From NCBI RefSeq assembly GCF_024171945.1, contig NZ_JAMTCR010000004.1, forward strand, positions 248,001-312,000: a DNA stretch of 64,000 nt, in the 5' to 3' direction. Under the pieces are notes generated by a model, which saw only the letters and a list, made by a program, of their open reading frames with translations, did no database searches and had not been told where the DNA came from. Made by a program: the position numbers and the translations under genes. Positions 45,769 to 53,882 of the stretch are shown here, in pieces (the stretch's first letter is position 1; each line of letters starts with the position of its first letter). This DNA comes from Actinokineospora globicatena (GTDB lineage Bacteria; Actinomycetota; Actinomycetes; Mycobacteriales; Pseudonocardiaceae).

Positions 45769-45788
45769 AGGTAAACGACTCTTTACCT
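45769..45788. promoter_or_regulatory. Palindromic operator candidate AGGTAAA-N6-TTTACCT
   Basis: Perfect 7-bp arms around a 6-base spacer in a noticeably AT-richer patch between the EamA gene end and the SulP-carbonic anhydrase start (124 bp from that start). Size and symmetry suit a dimeric TetR/GntR/MarR-type repressor. No regulator gene is adjacent. Confidence 0.5.
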
Positions 45789-45859
45789 TTCTCGGTTCCG
45801 GTGACGGCGCGACAGGGCTGACATTCACTCGACAGAGTGGTTCTGACGTGACGACGGTC

Positions 45860-46825
45860 TCATTCGGTGGGCAATGGTTCTGCTGGTGTGACAGGGGTGC
45901 GTGCGGCCAGTTGGACCAGCAGCGCCCCGCTCAGCAGCACGACCATGCCCGCGATCTGCACCGCGGAGAGCACCTCGCCCAGCAGCGACCAGGCCAGCAG
46001 CGTGGCGACCACCGGCTCCGAGAGCGCGAGCACGCTGGCCACCTGCGAGGGCAGGTCGCGCAGAGAACTGGTGCTCAGGGCGTACGCGACCGCCGTGCTG
46101 ACCGCCGCGACGGTCACCAGTAGCGCCCAGATCGGCAGATCGAGGCCGCCAAGGCGGGCGGTCTCGTCGAGCCGGTCGAAGGGCATCGTCCACGGCGGGG
46201 ACGCCACGAACAGGCCGAGCGCGCCCACCGCCATGCCCCAGGTGACCATCCCGATCGGGTGTTGCTCACCGGCACCCTTCTCGCCGAGCAGGTAGTAGCC
46301 CGCCGAGCACAGCGCCGCGCCCGCCCCCGCCAGCAGCCCGACCGCGTCCAGCGCCAGCCCGGACCACACCTGGGCGACCAGGGCGAGGCCGCCGAGCGCC
46401 AGCGCGGTCCCCAGCCAGGACAACCCGGGCAGCCGCACCCGCCGCACGAACCGCACCCACAGCGCGACCAGCACCGGCGAGGTGTACTCCAGCAGCATCG
46501 CGACCCCGACCGGCAGCCGGGAGACCGCGAGGAAGAACAGGAACTGCACCGCGGCGACGCCGATCAGTCCATATGCGACGACGACCCGCCAGTGCTCGCG
46601 GCGCACCCGCAGGACGCTCGGCTTCACGATCCCGACGCCGACCAGCAGCATCAGCGCCGCCAGCCCGGCCCGCGCGCTGGCCACCTGCTCCGGGGCGAAC
46701 CCGGCCTGCATCACCGGCTTGGCCAGCGGGCCGGAACTGGCGAACGCGGTCGAGGCGATCAGGATGAACGCCGTGCCCCGGGCGCGGTGGGACTGGCTAA
46801 CCGGTGCGGGCGTCATGGTGGTCAC
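45860..46825 (-). CDS. EamA/DMT-family exporter (RhtA-like)
   Basis: Ten-segment membrane protein of 321 residues with two EamA domains. First repeat: GTAFILIASTAFASSGPLAK, EQVASARAGLAALMLLVGVG, VGVAMLLEYTSPVLVALWVR; second: AVGLLAGAGAALCSAGYYLL, WALLVTVAAVSTAVAYALST, VLALSEPVVATLLAWSLLGE. Similar proteins export amino acids or other small metabolites. ATG at 46825 (a second ATG at codon 4). Lies between the acyltransferase and SulP genes, all on the minus strand but with gaps over 50 bp. Confidence 0.88.
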   Translation of the reverse strand: MTTMTPAPVSQSHRARGTAFILIASTAFASSGPLAKPVMQAGFAPEQVASARAGLAALMLLVGVGIVKPSVLRVRREHWRVVVAYGLIGVAAVQFLFFLAVSRLPVGVAMLLEYTSPVLVALWVRFVRRVRLPGLSWLGTALALGGLALVAQVWSGLALDAVGLLAGAGAALCSAGYYLLGEKGAGEQHPIGMVTWGMAVGALGLFVASPPWTMPFDRLDETARLGGLDLPIWALLVTVAAVSTAVAYALSTSSLRDLPSQVASVLALSEPVVATLLAWSLLGEVLSAVQIAGMVVLLSGALLVQLAARTPVTPAEPLPTE

Positions 46826-46880
46826 GCCCCGCAGTGTGTCCTAAGTCGACGGCCATTGGTAGGACGTTTCCTGCCAGTGC

Positions 46881-47705
46881 TCACGGCCGCCAGGGGCTGG
46901 TTGAGTCGCACGGCCGCGTCGGGTCGTGGAAGGCGGGCTTGTCGAGCTCGGCGGCGCGCAACGGCGCCAGGTCGGTGGTGATCTGCCGCATGATCCGCGC
47001 GTGCGCCCGCATAGCGTCACCGGGCTTGCCCGCTACTAGATCCGACAGGTCGACCACGCCGCCGATGTGCACCTTGAACGTCTTGCGCGCACGCACCGCG
47101 CGGAAGAACGACGTCACCAGCGGCTTGACGTCGGCGGGCCCGTTGACCACCTCGGTGCCCCAGTAGACCGCCTCGTGCGCGCCCCACTGGCTGATCGTCA
47201 ACACCGGTACCTCGCCGTGTAGCGCCATCCGGGCCGCGCCCGTCTTACCGCGCTCGGGCCATAGACCCGGCTCCCGGCTGACCCGTCCCTCTGGGTACAG
47301 CAGCAGCGGCACACTCGCCGTCGTCAGCGTCTCGGTAGCCCTACCGAACGCGTCGGCGATGTTGGCCTTGCCTCGGTCGACGCGTAGGTGACCGGCCTTG
47401 CGCAGGAAGTAACCGAGCACGGGAGCGTCGAGCAGCCCGCCAGTCAGCATGAACCGCGGCAGCACCCCCACCTTGCGCAGCGCGGCGATCAGCACGAACG
47501 GGTCGAACATCCCGATGTGGTTCGCCGCGATCAGCACCGGCCGCCCGCGCAGGTGCGCCGGGAACTCCCCGGTGATCTCGATCCGGCCGACCGACCGGAC
47601 CAGCAGGTGGTCGATCACGCACATCACCCGCCACACCCGCGGCGTCCCGCCGGACCCACCGGGGGAGCGCGGCAGACGGGGCTCGGGACGGCGCAACGCG
47701 AACAT
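46881..47705 (-). CDS. 1-acyl-sn-glycerol-3-phosphate acyltransferase (PlsC-like)
   Basis: Lysophosphatidic acid acyltransferase family, 274 residues, acting at the inner membrane in phospholipid synthesis. The catalytic motif H-x4-D is in AANHIGMFDPFVL (around residue 62), and the second block LLLYPEGRVSREPGLWP contains the E-G-R/T-R-type motif. HLRVDRGKANIADAF is the usual block II. ATG at 47705 gives MFALRRPEP; an extension to 47729 is possible. Starts 231 bp from ftsK, divergent. Confidence 0.88.
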   Translation of the reverse strand: MFALRRPEPRLPRSPGGSGGTPRVWRVMCVIDHLLVRSVGRIEITGEFPAHLRGRPVLIAANHIGMFDPFVLIAALRKVGVLPRFMLTGGLLDAPVLGYFLRKAGHLRVDRGKANIADAFGRATETLTTASVPLLLYPEGRVSREPGLWPERGKTGAARMALHGEVPVLTISQWGAHEAVYWGTEVVNGPADVKPLVTSFFRAVRARKTFKVHIGGVVDLSDLVAGKPGDAMRAHARIMRQITTDLAPLRAAELDKPAFHDPTRPCDSTSPWRP

Positions 47706-47936
47706 GGCGTGAGCATCGCACGCGCGCACGACCCGACCATCCGAGGGTGCATCCGCCGTAACAGCCGCCGCCCGCTTGCCAGATGCCCATCCCGTGGGGC
47801 TGGTCGGTGTGGCAGCACGTCCCGGCGCTGCGGGCCCGGTTGTCGGGCGAGTACCTGGTGGTGTGGTGGGGGTATCGCGGGGGTGGTCGGTGTGGCAGCG
47901 CGTGTGGGCGCGGCGCGCCCACTACCGTGTGACCTC
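47706..47936. repeat. Divergent gap upstream of ftsK with a direct repeat
   Basis: No gene. GGTCGGTGTGGCAGC occurs twice in the same orientation, 47802-47816 and 47885-47899, 83 bases apart. It may be a paired regulator site for ftsK or the acyltransferase, or a relic of slippage. Confidence 0.4.
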
Positions 47937-50384
47937 ATGGCGAGCCGGACGACGACAGCGAAGGGCGGGGGCAAGGGCGGGGCGCGCAAGCCCGCTGCCT
48001 CCCGTGCTCCGGCCAAGCGCACCTCGGCCACCCGCAAGGCGCCCCCGCCCGCGAGCAAGGGCGTGGTCGCGGGTGCCTGGGGGTTGCTGGCCAAGGGCTT
48101 CGGCTCGGTGGTCCGCGCGATCAGCCGCACCAAGGAACTCGACCCGGCGCACCGCCGCGACGGCGTGGGCTTCGCCCTGGTTGCCCTCGGGGTGATCCTC
48201 GGTGCCGCGGTCTGGTGGCAGGTCGGCACGGTCGGCGGCTACCTGGAGGACGGCGTCCGGACGGTGCTCGGCGCGTTGACCGTCGCCATGCCGCTGGCGC
48301 TGTTCGTCCTCGGCGTCACCCTCATGCGCACCGACCCGCAGCCCGAGAAGCGCCCCCGCTACACCATCGGCACGCTGCTGGTCGTGCTCGCGCTGCTCGG
48401 CGTGCTGCACGTCTTCGCCGGTCTGCCCGGCGACAACGACGGCCGTATGTACGCGGGCGGCGCGTTGGGCTACCTCTCCGGCGGCCTGCTCGCCAAGGGC
48501 GTCACCGCCTGGGTCGCGGTGCCCGTGCTGTTCCTGCTCTTCGGCTTCGGCGTGCTGGTGTTCACCGGTACCCGCATCCGCGACGTCCCGACCCGGCTGC
48601 GCGACCTGGGCCGCGACCCGGAGGAGTCCGGCGAGAACGCCGACCTGTTCGCCGACGAGCCCGACCTCGCCGCCGAGCCGCCGCTCAAGCCGCGCAAGTC
48701 CCCGCGCCGCAAGGTCGCCACCCAGGTCGACGACGAGGCCGGGACCGCCGAGCAGCCGCCGCTGCCGCTGGACGCGCCGCCGACCAAGGCCACCCGCAAG
48801 CGCCCGGTCGAGGTCAAGGAGACCCCGCAGGTCACCGAGCCCAAACCCGCGGCCGACGCGATCACCGTCACCCGGGTCGTCGACGGCGACTACCAGCTTC
48901 CCAAGCCGGACCTGCTGGTCGCGGGCGACGCCCCCAAGGCGCGCAGCAAGGCCAACGACACGATGATCGAGGCCATCTCCGGGGTGCTCGACCAGTTCTC
49001 CATCGACGCCCAGGTCACCGGCTTCACCCGCGGCCCGACGGTCACCCGCTACGAGGTCGAGCTCGGCCCGGGGGTCAAGGTCGAGAAGATCACCGCGCTG
49101 ACCAAGAACATCGCCTACGCGGTGGCCACCGACAACGTCCGGCTGCTCGCGCCGATCCCCGGCAAGTCCGCGGTGGGCATCGAGGTGCCCAACGCCGACC
49201 GCGAGATGGTCCGCCTCGGCGACGTGCTGCGCTCGAGCACCGCGCTCAAGGACAGCCACCCGATGGTGGTGGGCCTCGGCAAGGACATCGAGGGCCACAT
49301 GATCACCGCGAACCTGGCCAAGATGCCGCACCTGCTGTGCGCGGGCTCCACCGGCTCCGGCAAGTCCAGCTTCGTCAACTCGATGCTGGTCTCGCTGCTG
49401 GCCAGGGCCACCCCGGACGAGGTCAGGATGATCCTGATCGATCCGAAGATGGTCGAGCTGACCCCGTACGAGGGCATCCCGCACCTGATCACGCCCATCA
49501 TCACCCAGCCGAAGAAGGCGGCCGCCGCGCTGACCTGGCTGGTGGAGGAGATGGAGCAGCGCTACCAGGACATGCAGGCCAACCGGGTGCGCCACATCGA
49601 CGACTTCAACAAGAAGGTCAAGTCCGGCGAGATCACCGCGCCGCCGGGCAGCGAGCGCGAGTACCGGCCCTACCCGTACATCCTGGCCATCGTCGACGAG
49701 CTCGCCGACCTGATGATGACCGCGCCGCGCGACGTCGAGGACGCGATCGTGCGGATCACCCAGAAGGCGCGGGCCGCGGGCATCCACCTGGTGCTGGCCA
49801 CCCAGCGGCCGTCGGTGGACGTGGTGACCGGCCTGATCAAGACCAACGTGCCGTCCCGGCTGGCGTTCGCGACCTCGTCGCTGACCGACTCCCGGGTCAT
49901 CCTGGACCAGCCGGGCGCGGAGAAGCTGATCGGCATGGGCGACGGGCTCTACCTGCCGATGGGCGCGGCCAAGCCGGTCCGGGTGCAGGGCGCCTACGTC
50001 AGCGACGAGGAGATCGCCGACATCGTCGCGTTCACCAAGGAGCAGGCGCAGCCCGACTACACCGCCGGGGTCACCGCCGCCAAGCCGGGCGAGGCCCGCG
50101 AGATCGACCCGGACATCGGCGACGACCTGGAGCTGCTGGTCCAGGCCACCGAGCTGATCGTCACCTCCCAGTTCGGCTCGACCTCGATGCTGCAGCGCAA
50201 GCTGCGGGTCGGTTTCGCCAAGGCCGGGCGGTTGATGGACCTGCTGGAGTCGCGCGGGGTCGTCGGCCCGTCGGAGGGCTCGAAGGCCCGCGACGTGCTG
50301 ATCAAACCTGACGAGCTGGAGAACGTGCTGTGGACGATCCGTGGCGGTCCGGCGGCCGACGAGGGCTCCGAAGAGGACGAATGA
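47937..50384 (+). CDS. ftsK: DNA translocase FtsK/SpoIIIE
   Basis: Septum-bound motor that pumps chromosome termini at division. The 815-residue protein has a basic Ala/Lys-rich N-terminus, four membrane segments (about 85-220), a Pro/Glu-rich linker, then the motor: alpha domain (DAQVTGFTRGPTVTRYEVEL), Walker A AGSTGSGKSS with Lys476, Walker B LAIVDELADLMM, LVLATQRPSVDVVTGLIKTN, and the DNA-reading gamma domain FGSTSMLQRKLRVGFAKAGR. ATG at 47937 is the first codon that fits the family; the frame upstream is antisense to the acyltransferase gene. Confidence 0.97.
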   Translation: MASRTTTAKGGGKGGARKPAASRAPAKRTSATRKAPPPASKGVVAGAWGLLAKGFGSVVRAISRTKELDPAHRRDGVGFALVALGVILGAAVWWQVGTVGGYLEDGVRTVLGALTVAMPLALFVLGVTLMRTDPQPEKRPRYTIGTLLVVLALLGVLHVFAGLPGDNDGRMYAGGALGYLSGGLLAKGVTAWVAVPVLFLLFGFGVLVFTGTRIRDVPTRLRDLGRDPEESGENADLFADEPDLAAEPPLKPRKSPRRKVATQVDDEAGTAEQPPLPLDAPPTKATRKRPVEVKETPQVTEPKPAADAITVTRVVDGDYQLPKPDLLVAGDAPKARSKANDTMIEAISGVLDQFSIDAQVTGFTRGPTVTRYEVELGPGVKVEKITALTKNIAYAVATDNVRLLAPIPGKSAVGIEVPNADREMVRLGDVLRSSTALKDSHPMVVGLGKDIEGHMITANLAKMPHLLCAGSTGSGKSSFVNSMLVSLLARATPDEVRMILIDPKMVELTPYEGIPHLITPIITQPKKAAAALTWLVEEMEQRYQDMQANRVRHIDDFNKKVKSGEITAPPGSEREYRPYPYILAIVDELADLMMTAPRDVEDAIVRITQKARAAGIHLVLATQRPSVDVVTGLIKTNVPSRLAFATSSLTDSRVILDQPGAEKLIGMGDGLYLPMGAAKPVRVQGAYVSDEEIADIVAFTKEQAQPDYTAGVTAAKPGEAREIDPDIGDDLELLVQATELIVTSQFGSTSMLQRKLRVGFAKAGRLMDLLESRGVVGPSEGSKARDVLIKPDELENVLWTIRGGPAADEGSEEDE

Positions 50385-50524
50385 CTCGGACCGAGGTCCC
50401 TTTGATCTCGAACCGCTAACGACCCGCGCGTAGCGCCACGCCCGGCCCCGGGGTCGGCCAAGGTACCGGCGGGATGAGTGGCGCGCGCCCGCACCCGGGC
50501 GCGCTCGAGGGAGGACCCAGCAGC

Positions 50525-51160
50525 GTGCAGTACGACTACACCTATGACACATCGTTGCCGACGGGCTTCATCGTCGGGTACGTCGTCGTCATCCTGGCGA
50601 TCAGCCTGATCGGGATCATCTCCCTGTGGAAGGTGTTCACCAAGGCGGGACAGCCCGGCTGGGCGGCCATCGTCCCGATCTACAACACCTACGTGCTGCT
50701 CAAGGTCGTCGGGCGGCCCGGCTGGTGGCTGGTGCTGTTCCTGATCCCGTTCGTCAACCTGGTGATCGTCATCATCGTGTTCGTCGACCTGGCCAAGGCC
50801 TTCGGCAAGAGCGGCGGCTTCGCGGCCCTGCTGTTCTTCTTCAGCTTCATCGCGATGCCCATCCTCGCCTTCGGCAGCGCCCGCTACGTCGGCCCGGTCG
50901 CCGACCCGCAGGCGATGGCCAACCGCGGCCACGGTGGCGGCTACGGCGGCGGCGGTTACCCGCAGCAGCCCGGCTACCCGCAGCAGCAGGGGTACCCCCA
51001 GCAGGGCGGCTACCCGCAGCAGCCGCAGCAGGGCGGCTACCCCCAGCAGGGCTACCCGCAGCAGGGTGGTTACCCACAGCAGCAGCCTGGCTACCCGCAG
51101 CAGGGCTACCCCCAGCAGCCCCCGCAGGGCGGCTACCCGCAGCAGCCGTACGGCGGCTGA
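50525..51160 (+). CDS. DUF5684-type membrane protein with YPQQ repeat tail
   Basis: Membrane protein of 211 residues. Three or four hydrophobic segments ([59 protein letters not shown]) enclose [20 protein letters not shown], the DUF5684/signal-peptidase-like fingerprint. The C-terminal 70 residues hold ten GYPQQ units and form a Gln/Tyr/Pro/Gly tail, likely exposed and disordered. GTG at 50525 with GGGAGGA upstream is preferred; the frame start at 50474 adds 17 unlikely residues. Function unknown. Confidence 0.82.
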   Translation: MQYDYTYDTSLPTGFIVGYVVVILAISLIGIISLWKVFTKAGQPGWAAIVPIYNTYVLLKVVGRPGWWLVLFLIPFVNLVIVIIVFVDLAKAFGKSGGFAALLFFFSFIAMPILAFGSARYVGPVADPQAMANRGHGGGYGGGGYPQQPGYPQQQGYPQQGGYPQQPQQGGYPQQGYPQQGGYPQQQPGYPQQGYPQQPPQGGYPQQPYGG

Positions 51161-51181
51161 TCTCCCGACGCGTGCAACCCC

Positions 51182-51215
51182 CACCCTCGCCCGCACCGTC
51201 TTCCGGGCGAGGGTG
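51182..51215 (+). terminator. Terminator after the YPQQ-tail protein gene
   Basis: Perfect 12-bp stem (51182-51193 with 51204-51215), 10-nt loop. It ends 10 bases before the lipoprotein ATG, next to its Shine-Dalgarno. Confidence 0.7.
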
Positions 51216-51225
51216 AGGAGTCGGG

Positions 51226-51660
51226 ATGAAGATGAGCGCTATCTCGAAGTTGCTGGTGGCCGCCGGGGTGCTGATCGCCCTGACCGCGTGCGCCAAGGCC
51301 GATGTCGGCGGCGGCACGCCGGGCGGTTCCGGTCCCGGTGGTTCGCCGCAGCCGACCGTCCCGGTCGGGCCGCCGCTGGGCACCGAGTTCGACCTGGAGC
51401 GCGGCAAGTCGACCGTGCTGTCGGACTCCGACGTGCTGGTCGCCTTCCGCGAGGTCTCGCAGGACAGCCGCTGCAAGCCCGGCCAGGCCTGCGTGTGGGA
51501 GGGCGACGCCACCCTGGAGTTGACGCTGGCGGGCTCGGCGGTCCAGGTGCACACCAACAAGCAGTTCCCGGTCGAGGCTGAGGCGGGCGGCTACAAGGTC
51601 AGCTTCGTCAAGCTCGACGTCGACGGTGTGGTCGCCACCCTCGTGGTGCGCAAGGCGTGA
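51226..51660 (+). CDS. Small lipoprotein
   Basis: Exported lipoprotein of 144 residues. Signal KLLVAAGVLIALTAC with lipobox LTAC, then a Gly/Pro linker (GGGTPGGSGPGGSPQP) and a beta-rich domain: EFDLERGKSTVLSDSDVLVA, DSRCKPGQACVWEGDATLEL, GYKVSFVKLDVDGVVATLVV. The C-x5-C-x-W-x-G element is frequent in small actinobacterial and other bacterial lipoproteins with an unknown role. ATG after GAGGAG; convergent with the phospholipase gene. Confidence 0.8.
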   Translation: MKMSAISKLLVAAGVLIALTACAKADVGGGTPGGSGPGGSPQPTVPVGPPLGTEFDLERGKSTVLSDSDVLVAFREVSQDSRCKPGQACVWEGDATLELTLAGSAVQVHTNKQFPVEAEAGGYKVSFVKLDVDGVVATLVVRKA

Positions 51661-51668
51661 CCGGGCTG

Positions 51669-51693
51669 AGCGGCCCGGCCACGCCGGGCCGCT
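51669..51693. terminator. Bidirectional terminator between lipoprotein and phospholipase genes
   Basis: Eleven-pair stem (51669-51679 with 51683-51693) and a 3-nt loop, filling the gap between two convergent stop codons. Nothing else fits in the gap. Confidence 0.75.
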
Positions 51694-52149
51694 CTAGCTG
51701 TTGCCGAACTGGCGCACCGCCGCGTAGTAGACGTCCGCGGTCCGGTTGCACGACCAGTTGCCCGCGCAGATCGTGTACAGGTCGGTCTTGAAGTTGTTGT
51801 CGATCGAGAGCCGGTTGGCCTCGGTGAACCGGCCCTGCTTCTTGTAGTTGCGGTAGCCGAAGTCGTGCCGGTAGCAGGCCTTGACGAAGTTGAAGCCGAA
51901 CGGGTTGTCCGGGGAGTTCGAGCAGCCGTCGGTCGACCAGTCCAACTGGGTGGCGTACGGGCGGTTGGCCCGCGTGGTCTGGAACTGGTTGAGGCTCTGC
52001 GAGAACAGGTAGCCGTCGGTGGTCGTGCGCAGCTGCGCGGGGCTCAGGTCCGCGGCGGCCACTCCCGCCCCGGTGACGAGGGCGGCGCTGACGGCGATCG
52101 TGGTGACGACACCGCGGGCGGCGCGGCGCAGGGTCTTGGTGGGGCTCAT
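51694..52149 (-). CDS. Secreted prokaryotic phospholipase A2
   Basis: Extracellular phospholipase A2 of 151 residues. Sec signal (RGVVTTIAVSAALVTGAGVA, cleavage after AAA), then the mature enzyme with calcium-loop region DWSTDGCSNSPDNPFGFNF and the catalytic motif ACYRHDFGYRNYK (His95-Asp96), the signature of the Streptomyces violaceoruber type. Four mature cysteines fit two disulfides. Releases fatty acids from phospholipids outside the cell. ATG with GGAGTC upstream. Alone on its strand between the lipoprotein and MerR genes. Confidence 0.92.
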   Translation of the reverse strand: MSPTKTLRRAARGVVTTIAVSAALVTGAGVAAADLSPAQLRTTTDGYLFSQSLNQFQTTRANRPYATQLDWSTDGCSNSPDNPFGFNFVKACYRHDFGYRNYKKQGRFTEANRLSIDNNFKTDLYTICAGNWSCNRTADVYYAAVRQFGNS

Positions 52150-52234
52150 CGGGGACTCCTCGCGGGTGGCGCGCCCGGGGGCGGCGCGGTCGGTTGGTCA
52201 ATTACGCACCGACCGCCCCGTCGAGCGGCACCAC

Positions 52235-52304
52235 CGTTCGGGCTATCCGGACCGAACGTTCGATTATCCCCCGGCGGACATCCGGTTCCGTTGCGCGGCA
52301 ACGG
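52235..52304. promoter_or_regulatory. Inverted repeats in the MerR-phospholipase gap
   Basis: CGTTCGG (52235-52241) pairs with CCGAACG (52252-52258), overlapping the palindrome GAACGTTC (52254-52261). A second, perfect CCGTTGC-N3-GCAACGG (52288-52304) could be a terminator for the MerR gene. The first pair, about 90-110 bp upstream of the phospholipase start, may be its operator. Confidence 0.4.
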
Positions 52305-52356
52305 TTTCCCGTCAACCCGGGGAACCCCTTAGCTCGCGCCCCGACACCCCTGTGGA

Positions 52357-53247
52357 CTATCCACTGTGGTCGGTCTCGTCGGTGGGCCGCTCGTCGCCGC
52401 CCAGGTCGTCGAAGTAGCGCTGGATCTCGTCCTCGCCGGGCACCTCGTCCTCGCCAGGACCGGTCAACCGCTCGGCCAGCACCGGCGGCGCGTGGTCGAC
52501 CCAGGACGCCTGGCCGGTGTCGGGCAGCAGGTGGTGCCGGGCGGCGAACCCCTCGGCGGCGTCGCGGATCGCGTCGCGCAGCGCGCCCGCCACCACGGCC
52601 TGTGCGGTCTCGGTCAGCTCCAGCAGCAGCGCCCTGACCCGGTCCAACTGGTCGTCGTTGCCCGCCTGGTCGGCCAGCGAGGGCCAGAGGTGGTGCTCGA
52701 ACATCGCGGTGAAGTCGGTGGCGATGGTCGTGGTCGTCGCCCGCAGCCGCTCGAACGCCGAGAGCACCTCGCCGACCGGGACCCGCAACCCCGCCATCCG
52801 CAGGCCTGCGTCCATCACCCAGCGCCGCGTGTAGGGGCGACCGCGCCGCCACCGCAGCAGGTCCAGCCGCGCCGCCCGCAGCACGACGGCCGGGCGCAGG
52901 TCGCGGGCGGGGACCACGGCGCGCAGCGCGGCGACCTTGACCGGCACCCAGTCGTCCGGACCGCCCACGCCGTCGAGGCCGAGCACATCGCCGACGCGGG
53001 CCCCCAGGTCTCGCGCGGCGATGAGCTCGGCGATCGCGGGCAGGGAGAAGCCCCGCTGCTGCAACCGGTGCACCAGGCCCAGCCGCTCGACGTGCGTGCC
53101 GTCGTAGCGGGCCGTCCGGCCCTGCCGCCGCGGTGGGTGCAGCAGGCCCTTGGTCTGGTACATGCGGATCGTGCTCGTCGGCAGGCCCACCTCGGTGGCG
53201 AGCTGTTCGACGGTCAGCGCGGCGTCCCGTCCCACGCGTTCGATCAT
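52357..53247 (-). CDS. MerR-family transcriptional regulator
   Basis: Regulator of 296 residues. Winged helix of the MerR type at residues 10-80: LTVEQLATEVGLPTSTIRMY, QTKGLLHPPRRQGRTARYDG, THVERLGLVHRLQQRGFSLP. The long effector region (80-296) is helical and Arg/Ala-rich and ends in an acidic tail (EDEVPGEDEIQRYFDD); no ligand pocket is recognisable. ATG at 53247 with GAAGG upstream; GTG at 53253 is possible. It lies downstream of argA on the same strand with a 50-bp gap. Confidence 0.85.
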   Translation of the reverse strand: MIERVGRDAALTVEQLATEVGLPTSTIRMYQTKGLLHPPRRQGRTARYDGTHVERLGLVHRLQQRGFSLPAIAELIAARDLGARVGDVLGLDGVGGPDDWVPVKVAALRAVVPARDLRPAVVLRAARLDLLRWRRGRPYTRRWVMDAGLRMAGLRVPVGEVLSAFERLRATTTTIATDFTAMFEHHLWPSLADQAGNDDQLDRVRALLLELTETAQAVVAGALRDAIRDAAEGFAARHHLLPDTGQASWVDHAPPVLAERLTGPGEDEVPGEDEIQRYFDDLGGDERPTDETDHSG

Positions 53248-53297
53248 GGTGACCTTCGGGGTACCAGTCAAGACTCTTCTAGTGAACACTCGAAGAA

Positions 53298-53792
53298 TCA
53301 GAGCTTGAGCAGCATCCTCGTGTTGCCCAGCGTGTTGGGCTTCACGTACTCCAAGTCCAGGAACTCCGCCACGCCCTCGTCCATCGACCGGCGCATCTCC
53401 GCGTACACCTCGGGGCTCACCGGGGTGCCGTCGATGGCGACGAACCCGTGCCTGGCGAAGAAGTCGGTCTCGAAGGTCAGCACGAAGATCCGGCCGAGCC
53501 CCAGCTCGCGGGCCACGTCCACCAGCTGGCGCACCAGCGCGTGGCCCACGCCGGTGCCGCGCGCGGACGGGGCCACCGCGATGGTGCGGATCTCGGCGAT
53601 GTCCTCCCACAGCACGTGCAGCGCGCCGCAGCCGACCAGCTCGCCGCCCGCCTCGGCCACCCAGAACTCCTGGATGTCCTCGTACAGCGTGACCAGCGGC
53701 TTGGCCAGCAGGACCTTGCCGACGTAGGTGTCGATCACGGCCTTCATGGCGCGGACGTCGGTCGCCCGGGCCCGCCGAACCAGGGGTTTCAC
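53298..53792 (-). CDS. argA: Amino-acid N-acetyltransferase (ArgA-type, GNAT)
   Basis: Short N-acetylglutamate synthase of 164 residues, first step of arginine synthesis, like the stand-alone actinobacterial enzyme next to ftsK in mycobacteria. Seen: VRRARATDVRAMKAVIDTYV, LVTLYEDIQEFWVAEAGGEL, GCGALHVLWEDIAEIRTIAV, acetyl-CoA loop APSARGTGVGHALVRQLVDV, and TFETDFFARHGFVAIDGTPV. GTG at 53792; no strong Shine-Dalgarno. It diverges from the thiolase gene 90 bp away. Confidence 0.92.
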   Translation of the reverse strand: MKPLVRRARATDVRAMKAVIDTYVGKVLLAKPLVTLYEDIQEFWVAEAGGELVGCGALHVLWEDIAEIRTIAVAPSARGTGVGHALVRQLVDVARELGLGRIFVLTFETDFFARHGFVAIDGTPVSPEVYAEMRRSMDEGVAEFLDLEYVKPNTLGNTRMLLKL

Positions 53793-53882
53793 AACCGACC
53801 AACCTAGTCCCCGCGCCGCGCCCGCCCCGGCACGGGCAGAATCGACACGCGGCCGTCCACCCGCTGAGACCCGAGGAGCCCC

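Noticed and set aside
47388..47936. N-terminal extension of FtsK
   Set aside because: Antisense to the acyltransferase gene and lacks FtsK similarity.
47922..50552. 876-codon antisense frame over ftsK
   Set aside because: Shadow frame; ftsK is certain.
50940..51155. Tandem repeats suggesting a CRISPR array
   Set aside because: They encode the GYPQQ protein tail in frame.
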